The notes below the pieces were generated by a model. It was not told the DNA's origin and ran no database searches. It saw only the letters and a program-made list of their open reading frames with translations. A stretch of 64,000 nt of DNA. It comes from Monarcha castaneiventris obscurior. Taxonomy: Eukaryota; Chordata; Aves; Passeriformes; Monarchidae. Shown here in pieces: positions 1 to 12,900 of the stretch; position 1 is the first letter of the stretch; each line of letters starts with the position of its first letter. The DNA is taken from contig JAMPIT010000230.1 in the NCBI GenBank assembly GCA_026261815.1, positions 11,159,001-11,223,000 of the forward strand, given 5' to 3'. The translations under genes and the position numbers were made by a program.

Positions 1-117
1 AAGCTTAATCAATTAGGCGACTCGCTATGTTAAAAAATACATAAAGGAACCATGACAATTTTAATGAGGCTTTTCCATTGGTTTCTATGGCTTCTGCGAT
101 TTTGTGAAATATGCCCT

Positions 118-398
118 GTGAATTACAAATTCTTTTATTGAGAGAGGGAATCTTGGCCAGGGCCCCAAGGTTATTACTCACTGTATTCAAAGGGTACTTG
201 GGATCTTTAATTTCCAACTGGAGAGCTGGCAGAAGGACAGTAGGTTTAACATTTCCTCTGAAGGATGACACCTCTAAAAGTGCCACACGCTGCTTATTAC
301 TGCAGTACACTGGATGGGAGCCAAAGTCCCAGTATGGGACTTGAACCCACAAGTAGTTGGCTGTGAGACAGACATGCTACCCACAGAGTCAAAATGAC
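118..398 (-). mobile_element. Ancient tRNA-headed SINE
   Basis: A tRNA-derived short interspersed element read on the minus strand. The head (about 398 to 326) carries RNA polymerase III promoter elements: an A-box-like TGACTCTGTGGGTAGCA and an essentially perfect B-box GGTTCAAGTCC inside a T-arm with a GTGGG/CCCAT stem. The acceptor arms no longer pair well, so it is not a working tRNA. Downstream (about 290 to 150) is a central domain with GTTAAACC, ATTAAAGATCCCA and CCCTGGCCAA in that order; from memory, this order is shared by old tRNA SINEs of reptiles and fish. An open frame of 115 codons across it (352 to 5) is incidental. The family name is not assigned; the 3' limit is uncertain and could extend towards base 1. 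Confidence 0.62.
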
Positions 399-3300
399 AT
401 CGAGTAGCATCTTAATTTAATAGACCACTTTTTTCAATGGCAGTCTCTCATCTTGCATTTCTACAGTCTGGATCACTGAAAGTTTATTTTTCACTTCAGC
501 ATGCATTTCACTTCAGGAGAATATCACCCTGCTTTCTTTTTCTGTATTACTTTGGGTTATTATGAACAATATACTCTTCAAAAGTTGTGTCCATTTGAAA
601 GTAAACATTTTATCACCAGTTCCTCTAAGATTCTTTAAAAGTTATGGCAAGAAAAAAATCTAACTTGTTTTAAAAATAAGCTGGCGACACATCTAATTTG
701 ATATAAGGTCCCCATAGCCATAAATAATCACACCTTTTTACAGTTGTTTTCAAAGATGTGAAGACTGAAGGCATGACTGGTTAATGAAACCTCATTTTCT
801 GAAGCATAGCAAGTTTTTCAGCACAGGAATCTACCACTTTTATCTGGAAGCGCAGTAATTTGGGTCCCCAGACATCTTTGTGGCTACTTGGTAAGAGCAT
901 GGTGTCAAAACCTGCCATTCTAGCTGGCCAATACACAGCACGAAGTGAGGCAGGAGGCAGCGGGGTGCCAGGGGAGGAGGAGGAGGGATCTGAGCTAGGG
1001 AAGTGAATGCATCTAATGGAAGACAAAGATGGACAACGCTGGAAACACTTGGGGCAGAGCTTTCTCATTCTGGCACAAAAACCCAGCACTTGTGGCAGTG
1101 ATGGAACCAAGGCTTTTTTTGTGTTTTATTTCTTGGCTTTTGGTCTGCAAAGGGTTGGGTACTGATTGCCTAAGCACAGATCCAGCTTTGCAGGTGCCTG
1201 GGTATGGAGCTGAGAGAACACTGCCCCAAGCCCTCCCAGGCCGACTGCTCCTCTCGCTTAAATGAGCTTCCCAGTATTTGAGTGTTTGCATAATCCAGGA
1301 TTAAACTGTGAAAGCTTTACAATGTGTTTGCCCTCCAGATCCGAACGTTTATTTTTGACCATAGCTAATAAATAGTTAATACTCACATTTGATTAAAAGA
1401 AACCTTTACTAAGAAAAAAACAAACCCAAAGCAAAACTCATAAACTCCGTAAATATCAGAGAGATTTTTAAAAAATAAATATATATAAATAAAACATTAG
1501 AGCACTCAAGGGAAAATAATGCCATTTTGATCTCAGTTAGAAAATATATTTGTCAGCATTTATTGAAAAATATAAGCTGTTCTGTCAGGTAGCTAACAGA
1601 ATTTTTAAGATTGGTGAGGATGATACTACTTCAAAAGCACCGCCAGTAATTTATCTGTTCATTTGAATTCATCAGTTAGAACACAAGTTGTTCCTCACTG
1701 CAAGATGAAGTTGGTGGGATTTTTAGCTAGCACGAGTTTCTCCATGGGGCTCTCAGGCCTGACTTGGAAACCAGTTCCACAGTAACCTTCCAGTGGTGTC
1801 AGAGACCCTGGCCTTGGGGGCAACCCCATGGCCTTTGAAGCTCTAGGCACTCATGGAGCTCTTCTCTGTAGCTACCAGTGGGATTTTAGGTTATTTTCCC
1901 TAATGTAAGCATAAAAAATGGCTAAATTAATCATAGGTGCCTTTCAAAGTGCCTCAAGAAGGAGATGCCTACTTTTCGTGTATCCCCTAAGATCTCAGAT
2001 CCTAGACACCAAAGCCAAGACCAATGCATTGTTGTCTGATGGTGGCTGTTTTAGTCCAGTACTGTGAATGTGTCACAAGGTCAATGGCACTGATCTTGAT
2101 GGCTAACTTTTTGATATTTGAAATTAGATGATCTACCCTATGGTCAGTATGAAGTGTTCAAAAGATACATGCTCCCTTAGCAAACTACATTCCTGAGAAG
2201 AGCAACCTAACCTTTTTAAATCACAGTTCATATTTCTCTGTCTTGGCTTATTCTTGGCATTAAAAACTGTTGTAACAACGATATCATCAAGGATGATCTA
2301 CAAAGATGAAAAACACAATAGGAAATATTTTTAGAGGTGAAAAACCATTGGTGGTGTTCTTGCCTCATGGCTGACTTGTGTTTGAAATCTGGTCTTCCCT
2401 TCCGATGGGACCATTAGTTTCTGCAAATAATTAATTGGTTTTGGAAGTCAAATCTCCTCATTCTTCCCATAACAGTTTTGAGCACCCATCACAGTTTTAC
2501 ATATGCTCAGCCCCAGAGTGGGGTCCTCATCCAGGATGTGATCTTTATGTGTATCTCAGACAACTCATTAAACAGTATGTTTGCCAGCAGGATTCATTAT
2601 TGAGAAGTAACCCAGAAATTCATGTAACTGTTACAAACAAACAAACAAAAAAAAGAAAAGTAATCAGGGACAACTATTGGACTAATATTTACTTATGTGT
2701 CTATTAATTAGTTAACCAGCAATTCATAAGTAATTCTCACAGCTTTAATATGGAAGCTATTCAATGAAAGTGTGTGTATTTTAATTCCACTTTGAGGGTG
2801 TTGTGATAATACCAGCTCCATTCATTTGATACTTTTCTGAAAATCCTAGATTGGCATTAGATGAGACTTTCGTCTCTAATTTGGCAAAAAAACAGAAGAG
2901 CAAAGAAGCAAGGACTGAAACCAGGAGTAGCATCTCAAGAATTCTAAATTATAGAAGCTAAGGAAAAAGATCCCAAATGTTATTTTTGGTCTAAAAGTTT
3001 ATATGCTGTATTTAGATTATGAAGGAGGAACTGGTAAACTGAATGGTTTTGGCACTTCAAAGAAAGACAAAAAGTAATGAATCAGAAGGGAATATTAAAC
3101 AAGGAAAAGCTGCTCTACAGCACTATGCAGGTAAGGGGTATTTCCTCATTGTCACTGGCATTTGCAGTTACAGAGTTAAATGGCCTTGAGAGCCTGCTCC
3201 ACAGTTCCAAGGCATACACTGCAAGCCATAGAAAAAGGAAATACTTATAAATAAATCACGGTGTCACAAAAAGTGCAAAAATGACTGCAGTTTAGCCTGC

Positions 3301-6300
3301 AGTGAAAAGATTTTAGTTAATGCACTAAGTATGAAATCTGTTAAATTCAGATTTTTTCACTTCAACAGCTCTCAGTACATGTGAAGTTTTCTTGTGTGTC
3401 TTTGGAGAGACAAAATGGCCATGGGCCTAAATTGTTAACTCAGTAATTTTCACTACCATTCTTTAACATGGTGTTCAGGTTTGTAGATTATATAATTATT
3501 TTCATTGGAGAGCACTTTTTAACATCTGGGAGTCATTTGAAAGAATGTAATCAACTTTGTCCTTTTTTTGGAGAATATCTTCTGTTAATATTTAACCCAT
3601 AACTGATTGCATGATTTACCAGTTTAACCCTGACCAACTTCTGAAATTTATCATCCGTGGTTGTTACTACACAAATCTATCACGGTAACAGAACTTTTTC
3701 CCAGTTCTGTCTGTGTACAATGCTGTTCTTGTCTATGACAGGCTGCTCCATTCATGCTGCTCTGCTGCCTTAGTGGGGCTAACACAGAGAACAGGAATTT
3801 CCTAAATGGAGTGGGACATCTTCAGCGTGAAGCTTATTTTTTTATTGTAAAGATCCTTTCCTTTTCAACAGTGGGCCAAATCCTGACATCCATCCTTATT
3901 TCCTGCATTAAGTCTTATGTTTTCTGTCTTTAATATACGGTATTATGCAGTATAGTGTGATTGAGAAAACCCTTAGAATTTGATCAGATAACATAAAAAG
4001 AATGTAAAGGTGATTATAAATATTCACACTACAATATTCCTGGGCCAGAATCCTAGGCTTTTGTGGCCTCTCATACCTTCCCAGATTTTGTCCAAACAAA
4101 TTTCAGCTATTTTTCAAGACTCTAGTGGGCCAAATCAGTGTCAGCTTTGTCTTACCCTTACTTTCCATTCACCCCTTCCCCCTCAGAGTGAGCTAAGAGG
4201 TCAAAGAGGGGCTGGGGAAAAAGGCCAAAAAGAACAATATAGCAATAGAAAGGGCAATATACATCTTTTAAATAAGGTCTAGGAAAGGTCATATAGTAAA
4301 GAAGTGAGGAAAAAAAACCCCAAAATAAAAGGGCAGGTGCAAGCAAGAGAGTTATTAAATCAGAGATGAAATCAAATTGGGGAATAAATCAAACAATAGA
4401 GTCTAGACAGAAGAAAAGGTTGCAGGCCCTAAAAGTGCTGGGAGAGAGGATATATCAATGAAGACAAGACAAATTAGGATTTGCACGCTTGTAGTGAAAG
4501 AGTGCTAAGTAGAGTACATCTTATAGGGGAGCGAGATGCATGGGGGAAATTCTGTGTATACAGTGAGTGTGCAGAAATCACAATCAGATTGTTGCTTGAT
4601 TCAGAGGGACCAGCTCTGATTGCTTAAATATTGAGTCTTGTCATGATGGAGGAGAGCAGCATCCTCACCCAGTCAGGGACCCAGTATTGATAAAGTTTGT
4701 GTCCAAGCAGAGAAAATGGGGAAGTTGAGAGAGTTCCCCAGACATAAATCATGCCCTAGTTGTGTAGAACTTGAGTCTCCCTTCCTGCCATGGTAATACC
4801 ACAGGCACTTGGAGGATCTTTCATTTGGTTTTACCCTCAACTTCTGAAAAGGAAAGTTTCTGCACAGTTTTGGAGAGATCTTATTCAGCTGAAGGTAAGA
4901 GCTGTGATGGTTGCATGCATGGAAGATGGATGGTTTTGCTGTTGTCTGATCCACAGAGCAGTTACGCTGTAACCATGCATATTATTGCCCCTGTAATTGC
5001 ATCCATCATACCTCCAGTGAAAACAAACAAATGGGCTCCCATACTCACTTAAAACTAGATAAACAACTGTTCTTTGGCAATGTGACAGATACTTATTGCC
5101 TGCGAGTAGCCCATAACAGATAGGAAGGACAAGGATTAGGGTGGATTTGTAAACCATAAATTGTAGGAATCCGCTTGGGAGTCTCCAAGCCAGACTCTTC
5201 TCTTAACTTTCCTTGAGTTATGCCCATGGATAAATCTGCCCTTCTGTCGAAACTCAGTGAAACTTTGTGCTGTTTCCTTTTACTGTGTCAGTCATTTACA
5301 GGTCATAAAGGCTAGAGCTTCAGCAAATCTAAATTAGCCTGGCAATTTTTTCCTCCCAATGAAGGATAAAATGTTGCATTTTCTGTGGCTCTGTACAAAA
5401 ATGCACTGGATGAAATTCATTAGAAATCAGTGAAAATGCTGCAGAATCATGATTTTATTCATATTGGTTCTGAAAAAGCTGTAAACAAAACTGCCACTTC
5501 TAAAATATGTCTACTGATACACGAAAAGTAATCAAACTTCTGCTTGTTTTTGCTTTTTCCCACAATAACTGAAACTACAAAGTAATTAACCAAAACTAAC
5601 CAAAACAAAACAAAAAAACCCATAGCAAATCAAAAAAACAAAAAAATACAGAGGATTAGTTAACATTCTAAACACTAAATTACTGCATGGGTACACAAAT
5701 TCAACATTAGACCAGATGTGACATTACTCATCTAATTTACGTGGACCATGTGGATAGTGGGAAGCCAGCAAGCTGAATGAGGAAGTCCACACACAAGTTG
5801 AAAGCAATTTAGGTCACAGAGACATCGCAGGCAGGTCTGACAGAGAAAGATGAACACTCCCTCACCTCTCTGCTGCTCTTCATCTGCCAGACAAAATGTT
5901 TGAGTGCACTTCTAAATTCAATCCAAAGTCACTCAGGGTTGAAACTATCACAGGTTCACCAGAGCTTTGCAGCCTGTGCAACCTTGCAGCCAGCAGCCCA
6001 AAATACTGAAAGCACTTTTAAAACTTGGAAACTAGGTTTTATTTGCGTAATAGCTAAAGGAATAAACTTACTATGGAGGAAGTCTAGAAGGAAATATAGT
6101 AAACTGAGAGTTTGTAAATGCACTCTCTCCTGTACTGTGTCCTGGACACACAGGGACATTCTGACAGGGTTGCTCTGAATATCAGCAACTCAGTGTTATT
6201 CTGGGTTGTGACAAAATTTACAGTTTGTTTTGATTACTCCACCAACATTCTTTCTTTCTGTGATCTCTGTTGAACCTTTGTTCCCAACACTTCTCAGAGG

Positions 6301-6988
6301 TCTGTCTCAGTGCTCCAAGCTCTCTTCTCCTTTGCTGAGTCCCTCATGCTCACCTTCTATCCAGAAAAATCCCTTTTCCTATACCCCACTATGCTCTGTT
6401 GTTTCCTCAGGGCAGGGCCTTACTCTTCTTCAAAGTTCCTTCCAACCCAGAGCAAAAGAAGCAAGGAGGCTTCTGTTGTACTCCCTCTGAAAAAAAACCC
6501 CAAACCTGGCATGCATTAACACATGGTTCCCATGGAGAACAGAAGTCTTTGCAGTAACCTCATGTCACCAAGGTGGGTGGGTTAATAAGTTCATCCCACC
6601 AGCTATAGTCCAGTGGTAGCCTGATTCAGCCATAAGCATCAATTACCTGATGCTTAATACCTGTTGCCTTTCAGGGGTCTAACTCCTATCTGCACACCCA
6701 GGTCTTTGGGGAGGCTCCAGCCTCTCTCCACCTGTGGCCCCTCAAATTACACCTTCCAGTTTAGAGTTAGGTTTGGAAACTCTTGGGTTTGTGCACCCTA
6801 AATCAGATGCTCTGGAAAGGATGACATTTTCCTGAAGGTGAGACAACCCATCTGATCTGCATTTAAATGTGTTAAACAGGCTTCACATCACATTTTCCTT
6901 GGGCAGGATGATTATTTCTGACCACCAGCTGGGAGCCATTGGGAGCTGCCGCCTCTGCACGGCTGCCTCCAGAAGTATATCTCTGTTG
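399..6988. other. Non-genic A+T-rich sequence
   Basis: No gene recognised. Most is unique-looking A+T-rich DNA. A slightly GC-richer patch at about 900-1260 contains overlapping short open frames on both strands (781-1110 minus, 1013-1291 minus, 1029-1265 plus); mutual overlap and lack of any recognisable domain argue against coding. Near 4868-4894 a 27-base stretch is bordered by a weak CACAG acceptor-like site and a good AAG/gtaaga donor-like site, but nothing supports it further. At 5580-5650 there is an A-rich run with repeated AACCAAAAC-like words. No tRNA, rRNA or known small RNA was seen. Confidence 0.6.
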
Positions 6989-7096
6989 CTTTGGCCAATC
7001 TGTGTCTAATTTTCCCCCATGTCTCCCTGTAAACAAGCTTTGCTTTGATTAATCTGTACATAATTTTCCTGTATGTCTCCCTGTAAACAAGCATTG
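6989..7096. repeat. 54-bp imperfect tandem duplication
   Basis: Two adjacent 54-base units, 6989-7042 and 7043-7096. Each begins CTTTG and ends with the shared block TGTCTCCCTGTAAACAAGC followed by a short TTTG or ATTG. They differ by about ten substitutions and no obvious indel. Because 54 is a multiple of three, the minus-strand open frame at 7094-6912 shows the duplication as two similar 18-residue segments (starting LVYRETYRKIMYRL and LVYRETWGKIRHRL). I infer duplication of DNA rather than a repeated protein domain. Similar paired enhancer blocks occur in LTRs, but no LTR ends are visible here. Confidence 0.85.
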
Positions 7097-9867
7097 CATT
7101 TCAGTTTAACAACAGCCTTAGCAGTGATGAGCATAAAATATAGCAGACTGAAACAGAACAGCAGGGTGGCAAGAGCAGAAGAAACCTACCTGGAAAATCT
7201 GAGACATAGTCTGACCACAGGTTCATACTCCTAGACTTTAAAATGGGACAGGCAGGAAGGAGTATATGCATCCAATGGGACTAGAGGAGTCCCACTGACC
7301 AGAGTCAAACTAATAAAATTAAGGCAGAAATGGAACAAATGGTAAAAGTGTCATATGGATAGGGCATTTTGAGAGCACTAAAAGAAATAAAGGACTGGAA
7401 AGAATGTTGTTTCTCCTCAGATGCAGTGATTGCAACCAAGAGCAGATTTAATGACCAAATGACAAGAAGCAGCAGCATCTTTTCCCATTTTTTCTACATG
7501 TTATGGCCTGTGTGATAATAGTTTATTCTTCTAGTCACAGCAGCTCAGGCTTACATCCGTTCCTGTTCCAGGAAGGCAAAACATAAATGAATAATGAAGC
7601 TTTCCAGAAACAGGGTGTCAGTGCAGATCTAGTCCTGAAAAGGATCCAAGTTCTTGTGGAACTCACCTAACAATTCACTTAGGTTTGAGTCCTTGATGTT
7701 TCAGAGTTCTGAGCTGATAGTTTAACAACAAATAGTTGTTTCTTCTTGTGGAAATATTGGTGGGTATAGATCATTTCACACAAATGACACAAATTACTCT
7801 CCTTTGTTTGTCTTTCCTTTCTTGGGAAACACTTAATTCTTTGGGAAAATCTCAGCCATGTGCTGCACTTGAATAGAAGGAAGGGATGTTGTGACAGCTA
7901 GCAGGGCCAGAGCAAGGTGCCTGGCGTGGTTGTATCACTGTATGTTCCTCCTTTTGATTCTTCTGCAATGTTCTGTACAAAGACAGCTGTTGCAGATTGA
8001 ATAATGCATCTTGAGCATATTAAATGTATCCTGCATATTCAACACTGAAAATAAATATCAGATTCTCATACTATTGTGCATTGTTCAATAAATTTGGCCC
8101 ACCGTATGTCATTTTTCTAGCATGGTTTGTCTTTCTCTCTCTCACCATTTAGCAATTTATTTGCCTCTTTTCTTTCCTTTAAATTTTAAGATATTACAAT
8201 TATCCCAGCATTGTTCAGATAGAAAGATGTCTCCTTGTCTTGCAAAGCCCCCAGGTGAACTCTGAAATAAATGGAATATTGCTGTTGTCTGATATTTACT
8301 TGGATCTGAAACTTCATATAATTCACACCATAACAGACTGTATTTTACAATCAGGAGGCTGAATCCACGGCTGGCACAACTCCACTGAACTCACTGGAGT
8401 TGAACTGTTTTATTGAATTGCCTTGTGAACCTATGTATTGTAAGTGGATGTGCTGTAGTCCTTGGAGTGGAAATATCAATGCCTTTCAATATTGCACAGA
8501 TTTAAGTATAACCCCAAAGTCCTTTAATTCCTCTAGGGGCATTATGTTAGTTTTGTTAATGAGTGGGGAGGGTCTTTTCTCCAATATGCTTCATTAGCCT
8601 GTGCTGGTACAGAGGTTGCACTTTGAGTCTTTTTCAATTGTAAAACTGGAAGCATCTCTATGACGTAATCACTTTATGAGGGTATTTGAAACTGGAACTG
8701 TACTTCTGAGGATGAGATCACATCATAGCCATTGACCAGTGTGGTTATTTCATTGCTCAAAATACTTGGGGGAAATCACTTCTGAGAATTACCTTGTTAT
8801 TTTAAATGTGATTCTGTGCTGCATATCCCACCCACCTCCAAGCCTGGCCTTCAACTACTTGGACTGTCCTACTTCCCCTCCACTCAGCCAACTTTAGCTT
8901 TAGCTGACACTTCTTTTTCAAATTTCTGGTTCCCAAATGAAAGCTGTTGCCCCTGATCCCCTGATCACTGTTTACAAGTGTGTTTGTCAGTCCACCCACC
9001 AAGGCCCCTTATTTCAGGTCTGAACTTGAACTGATGCTTATCTGTCATCACCATCTCCCACTCCTGCTTATTTCAGCCATGCCTATACCAGGGAATAGAA
9101 CATCCATAGTTGTTGATATTGTTTAATTATGAGGCTGCTTTTGCCACACCAGCCCCCACTCTTGCAAGTGGGGATTTGGAGAACAGAGTGGGGCAGTGAT
9201 GGTTCCCAGTGGACAGGAAGGTCAAACAACTTCAAGGAGGATGGAATTCTGCTGTGTCTACACAAACTGTCACATGTCCCTTGCTATCCTGAGCTGTTTG
9301 ACATATTAGCAGTGATGTAGCTGATTTGTAAATTCTAGAGGGTCTGATTACGATTTTTCTGTTCTGACTGGGAAATGATGACCTGGACTGGGAGTACCAT
9401 GTGAGTAACAACCAGATATGCTGAGATAAAAACCAGGATCTCATTTCATTTCTAGGCTGCACCTGCTGATGTAGGACTGCCTTTTCCCCTGCCTTCAGTA
9501 CAATGTAAATCAAATGAGCACCAATAAAAACATGATAACAAATAATCCCACTTTTAAGTCTTAATTAAAATTACATTTCACCTTTGGAAGAAAGGTTATA
9601 CCTTGATGTTGTTTATTCTGGCTTTTTCACACACACTTACTGTGTATTAGACTGTTACTCCAGGTGATGACTATCCAGGAGTTGGTCGATTTTAGAAAAC
9701 ACATTTTTCATTAGGGGAAAGAAATCACAGCACAGTTTATAAATATATTCTGGAAATTTATTGCTAGCAGTAGCTAAAGCCAAGTTATAAACTGAGCTTT
9801 AAATGGTCTGTTTAGATGATTCAGTTTTTCAGAAAAATCCTTTCACTGTTCATATCTGTGCTTCCAG
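7097..9867. other. Non-genic sequence with small regulatory-like motifs
   Basis: No gene recognised; open frames are at most 93 codons and unrelated to anything I know. Two small points: TGACGTAA at 8661-8668 is a good CRE/ATF-type site, and 8379-8400 is an imperfect palindrome (ACTCCA...TGGAGT) resembling a remnant of an old amniote repeat (see findings). Sequence near 8801-9000 is slightly GC-richer and carries only short overlapping frames. Confidence 0.55.
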
Positions 9868-9930
9868 CTACCTGGATTGCTCTGGATATATCCTAGGGAG
9901 CACACACAAAAAACATACCAAAATGACAAG
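9868..9930 (+). other. Candidate 63-nt exon
   Basis: This segment has the borders expected of an exon. Upstream is a pyrimidine-rich tract ending in CTTCCAG (to 9867); downstream is a near-ideal donor, AAG/gtaagt, at 9931. It is 63 bases long, a multiple of three, and two of the three forward frames have no stop (LPGLLWIYPREHTQKTY... or YLDCSGYILGSTHKKH...). Neither translation resembles a protein I recognise, and no partner exon was found. It could be an exon of a long non-coding RNA, a rare alternative exon, or chance: splice-like pairs arise at random in 64 kb. Confidence 0.2.
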
Positions 9931-12900
9931 GTAAGTGAGTATTTAAAGTTCCTCAGCTTTTAGATGTCTTGCATATATAGCTACAAACTTTGATTAATAC
10001 CAATACAGCTAACAGTACCCATTGTGCAAACAAGCAAAATACCTCGTATTCTTACGCAGGAACATGTGTCCATACCCCCCTAACTCCCCCACCTGTACAG
10101 ACTAAGAGGGTTACTCCATATGGAGGACTAGCTAATGATAATAGTAGCTATTCAGTTACTGATCCTTAAAAAAAAAATACTCTTATCCTCGTGTAAGATA
10201 TTTGTTCATGTGGACTAGCAGCAAGCCTTTGTATGTATGTTTCTTGGCTGGTTTGCTGCCTTTTAAAGCAAGTCTTACTCATTTATTCAACAATCTGTGC
10301 AAATTTAACATCATTTGGTTAATGATTTCCCTGCCAAATTCAGAGAGACAATTGTATTTAACTACAAACCTCATTTTAATATCCTATTTAAAAGTCTAAT
10401 TGAACCATCACTATTTTGCCTTTGATTTGTGGTATCTTTGTGTGTTGTCTTGGAGATTTTGATGTTAGGTCCTTCCAATTTTATTGATATTTATAACAGG
10501 GACAGCATGTTTCTAGAGACATAAAAGGGTGGAGAAGTACTCTCTGATGGGATGCATTTCAGGTTACAAAAAGTCTAAGGAGGACACTTCACTTCTATTA
10601 GATGGAGATGCTCTATTAATGAAAATGTTAAAAGAAAACAAGCAGCTGAAACGAGTACCTGTTGTGGCACTCATGTTCATGGAATTAGCCATGGGACTTC
10701 AGGCTCAAAAAAATGAATACAAACCCCAAACCCAGCTTTTTGAAGATTTCAGGAAAAATAAATATGTTAACATCTGCAAATAATCTCTTCTAGGAGAAAG
10801 AAAAATACATAGATTATTAATAAAAAAAATGTTGAGTCAACATACATTTTCAATAAGGCAGTTTGACCGTAAAATATTGAAATGCCTCTTGTAAAACAGG
10901 TCTAGCCTTTAGCAGGTACTGGGATGGGGTATTTGTTGGCAAACTACTGCTGTGAAAGGACTGTAGGATCTAGTGCAGCATTTCCCAAATTCTGAAATCC
11001 AAAGTATAATCATCTCATATATGATAGACCACATTTATAAATAAGATGGTTCTGATGCTGTAGCAACCCTCAAGTTTTGCATAGTCTAATAAAAAAAATG
11101 AGAGACAAGTACATAAAGGAGTGATTTTTACCAGTTTTGTTACTTTCCAGTGTTGTAGCAGTAGTCATTGGAGAAAAACAGAAAGATGTAAGCAGATTAC
11201 TTCAGGAGGGCTGTATTCTCTATATTTTTTTCCTGGGATGACCCAACATCCACGTTTATCTCTGTAACAGGAGCAAAGCATCCATTTTCTCATGCACAGA
11301 TTGAGTAATGTTACTGCCATATTTTATTTCCAAATTAGAGGAAATGTCACTCAATGTTCATATTTAAAATGAGAAGGAAGAAAAGCATTCCCTTCATTCA
11401 GTTTAAAGGAAAAAAAAAAAAGACGTTAAATCTGTTAAACATCCACTGACATTTGTATGAACTGAAAGCAAAGCATGCAGCACATCTTGGAGTAGCACAG
11501 TTCACATATCGTATCAGGTAACATACATCAATTTTTAGACTGAAATATCTCAATTTTCTGCATGGTAAATGATTTCACTGGTTGGTTTATTATGCAGAAG
11601 GCCCAGGGAAATCTTCTGGAGCCAGGGTGCAAAGATGACCTGTGTGCATCCTATAGACCTATGGAAGCATCTCACACTAAGCACACGGGTAAAGCGAGAT
11701 AAACTGTATCTATATGTGCACACCTGAAAATACAGAGGACTCAGCTTCCTATGAGAAGCTTAGAAATCATTTAGCCATCTGCTCCACAGATCATTCAGTC
11801 CAAATATAAATAATTTGGACAGCACATAAAGGAGATTTCTTTTGTTTTCTCTCCCACACATATTCAAAACCAATCTTGAATTTGAGATCTTTTATTCAAA
11901 ATGATAGTCCAGGCTACAGTCCCAACTGGGAATTAACATAAAGCATTACCTATAAAAGGAATTAAAATGTTGGTATCTTCATGCACTTCTGAGCAGCTGG
12001 TCTATATTTGATGTATATCTCTGTTCCTGGCTCCATTCTAGAAAGGGACAGTACAGAATGAGCTAACTGGCAGACATCTCTGAGGATCCTCCTTTGAAAT
12101 CAGCAGGAATTTTAGCAGAGTTTCCTTTCTTCTCTGCCTGCATGGATAAGATCCTGGCATGCTTGAACCTGCTGTGCTTGTGACTGCTTTCGTCAGTGCT
12201 GGAATCTGCTGGGCGGTTTTGTAGGAGCATCCCAGGGAAACCAGGTTTCTCAGCCTGTGGTTGTTTGCTGTCCTGGCAGTAACACAAGCTCCAGGTCCTT
12301 CAGAGCATTTGAGTTCCGTTTGTTTTTTAGGAAAACATACTTGATTATGTTCTTAAAATCTTAACACTTCACTCTCAAATATTTTTCCCACCAGCTGTTG
12401 TCCGATCCTGCAAAATCCTGAGCACTGTCAGCAGTCACAGGGCTTTAGCTGGACAATTACCTCTTTGCAGTGCTGCTGCCATGTTCCACCACAGGAGCTG
12501 GAAGCTGAATAGTTTTGTCCAGATAGACTTATTCTTCCACAGCGAGGAAATAAAATATTCACAGTAGATTATGTTAGCTGTCTGTCTGAGCTGCCTTCAC
12601 ACATCCAAATAGCTGCCCTATTTTTCAAACAAGCCAGCAGCCTTCCTGAGTTTCATTACCTGTATCAATCTTAACACTATTTAAATAAAAAGGAAGAGCT
12701 TTAAAATGTGAGAGAACAAGCCTAGATATTTTCCCATGGGGCACCTCTGAGCACAATAGTATCTTCGCTTCAACATTTTTTTTGTGTCTCTTTCAAGCTA
12801 ACCACATCCAGACTGTGGACATGCCAGGAAATGCCATTCTGGGACTAATTTACTGGTACTGAAAATGTTATTTCCAGAACTGTCACTTTCCAAGGGAATT

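Noticed and set aside
326..398. Functional tRNA gene on the minus strand
   Set aside because: The B-box and T-arm are good, but the acceptor arms do not pair and the sequence runs on into a SINE core, so it is a SINE head rather than a tRNA gene.
6430..6460. Old CR1 3' end (CCTTCCAACCCAGAGCA)
   Set aside because: Only one consensus-like word is present and the terminal 8-base repeats are missing.
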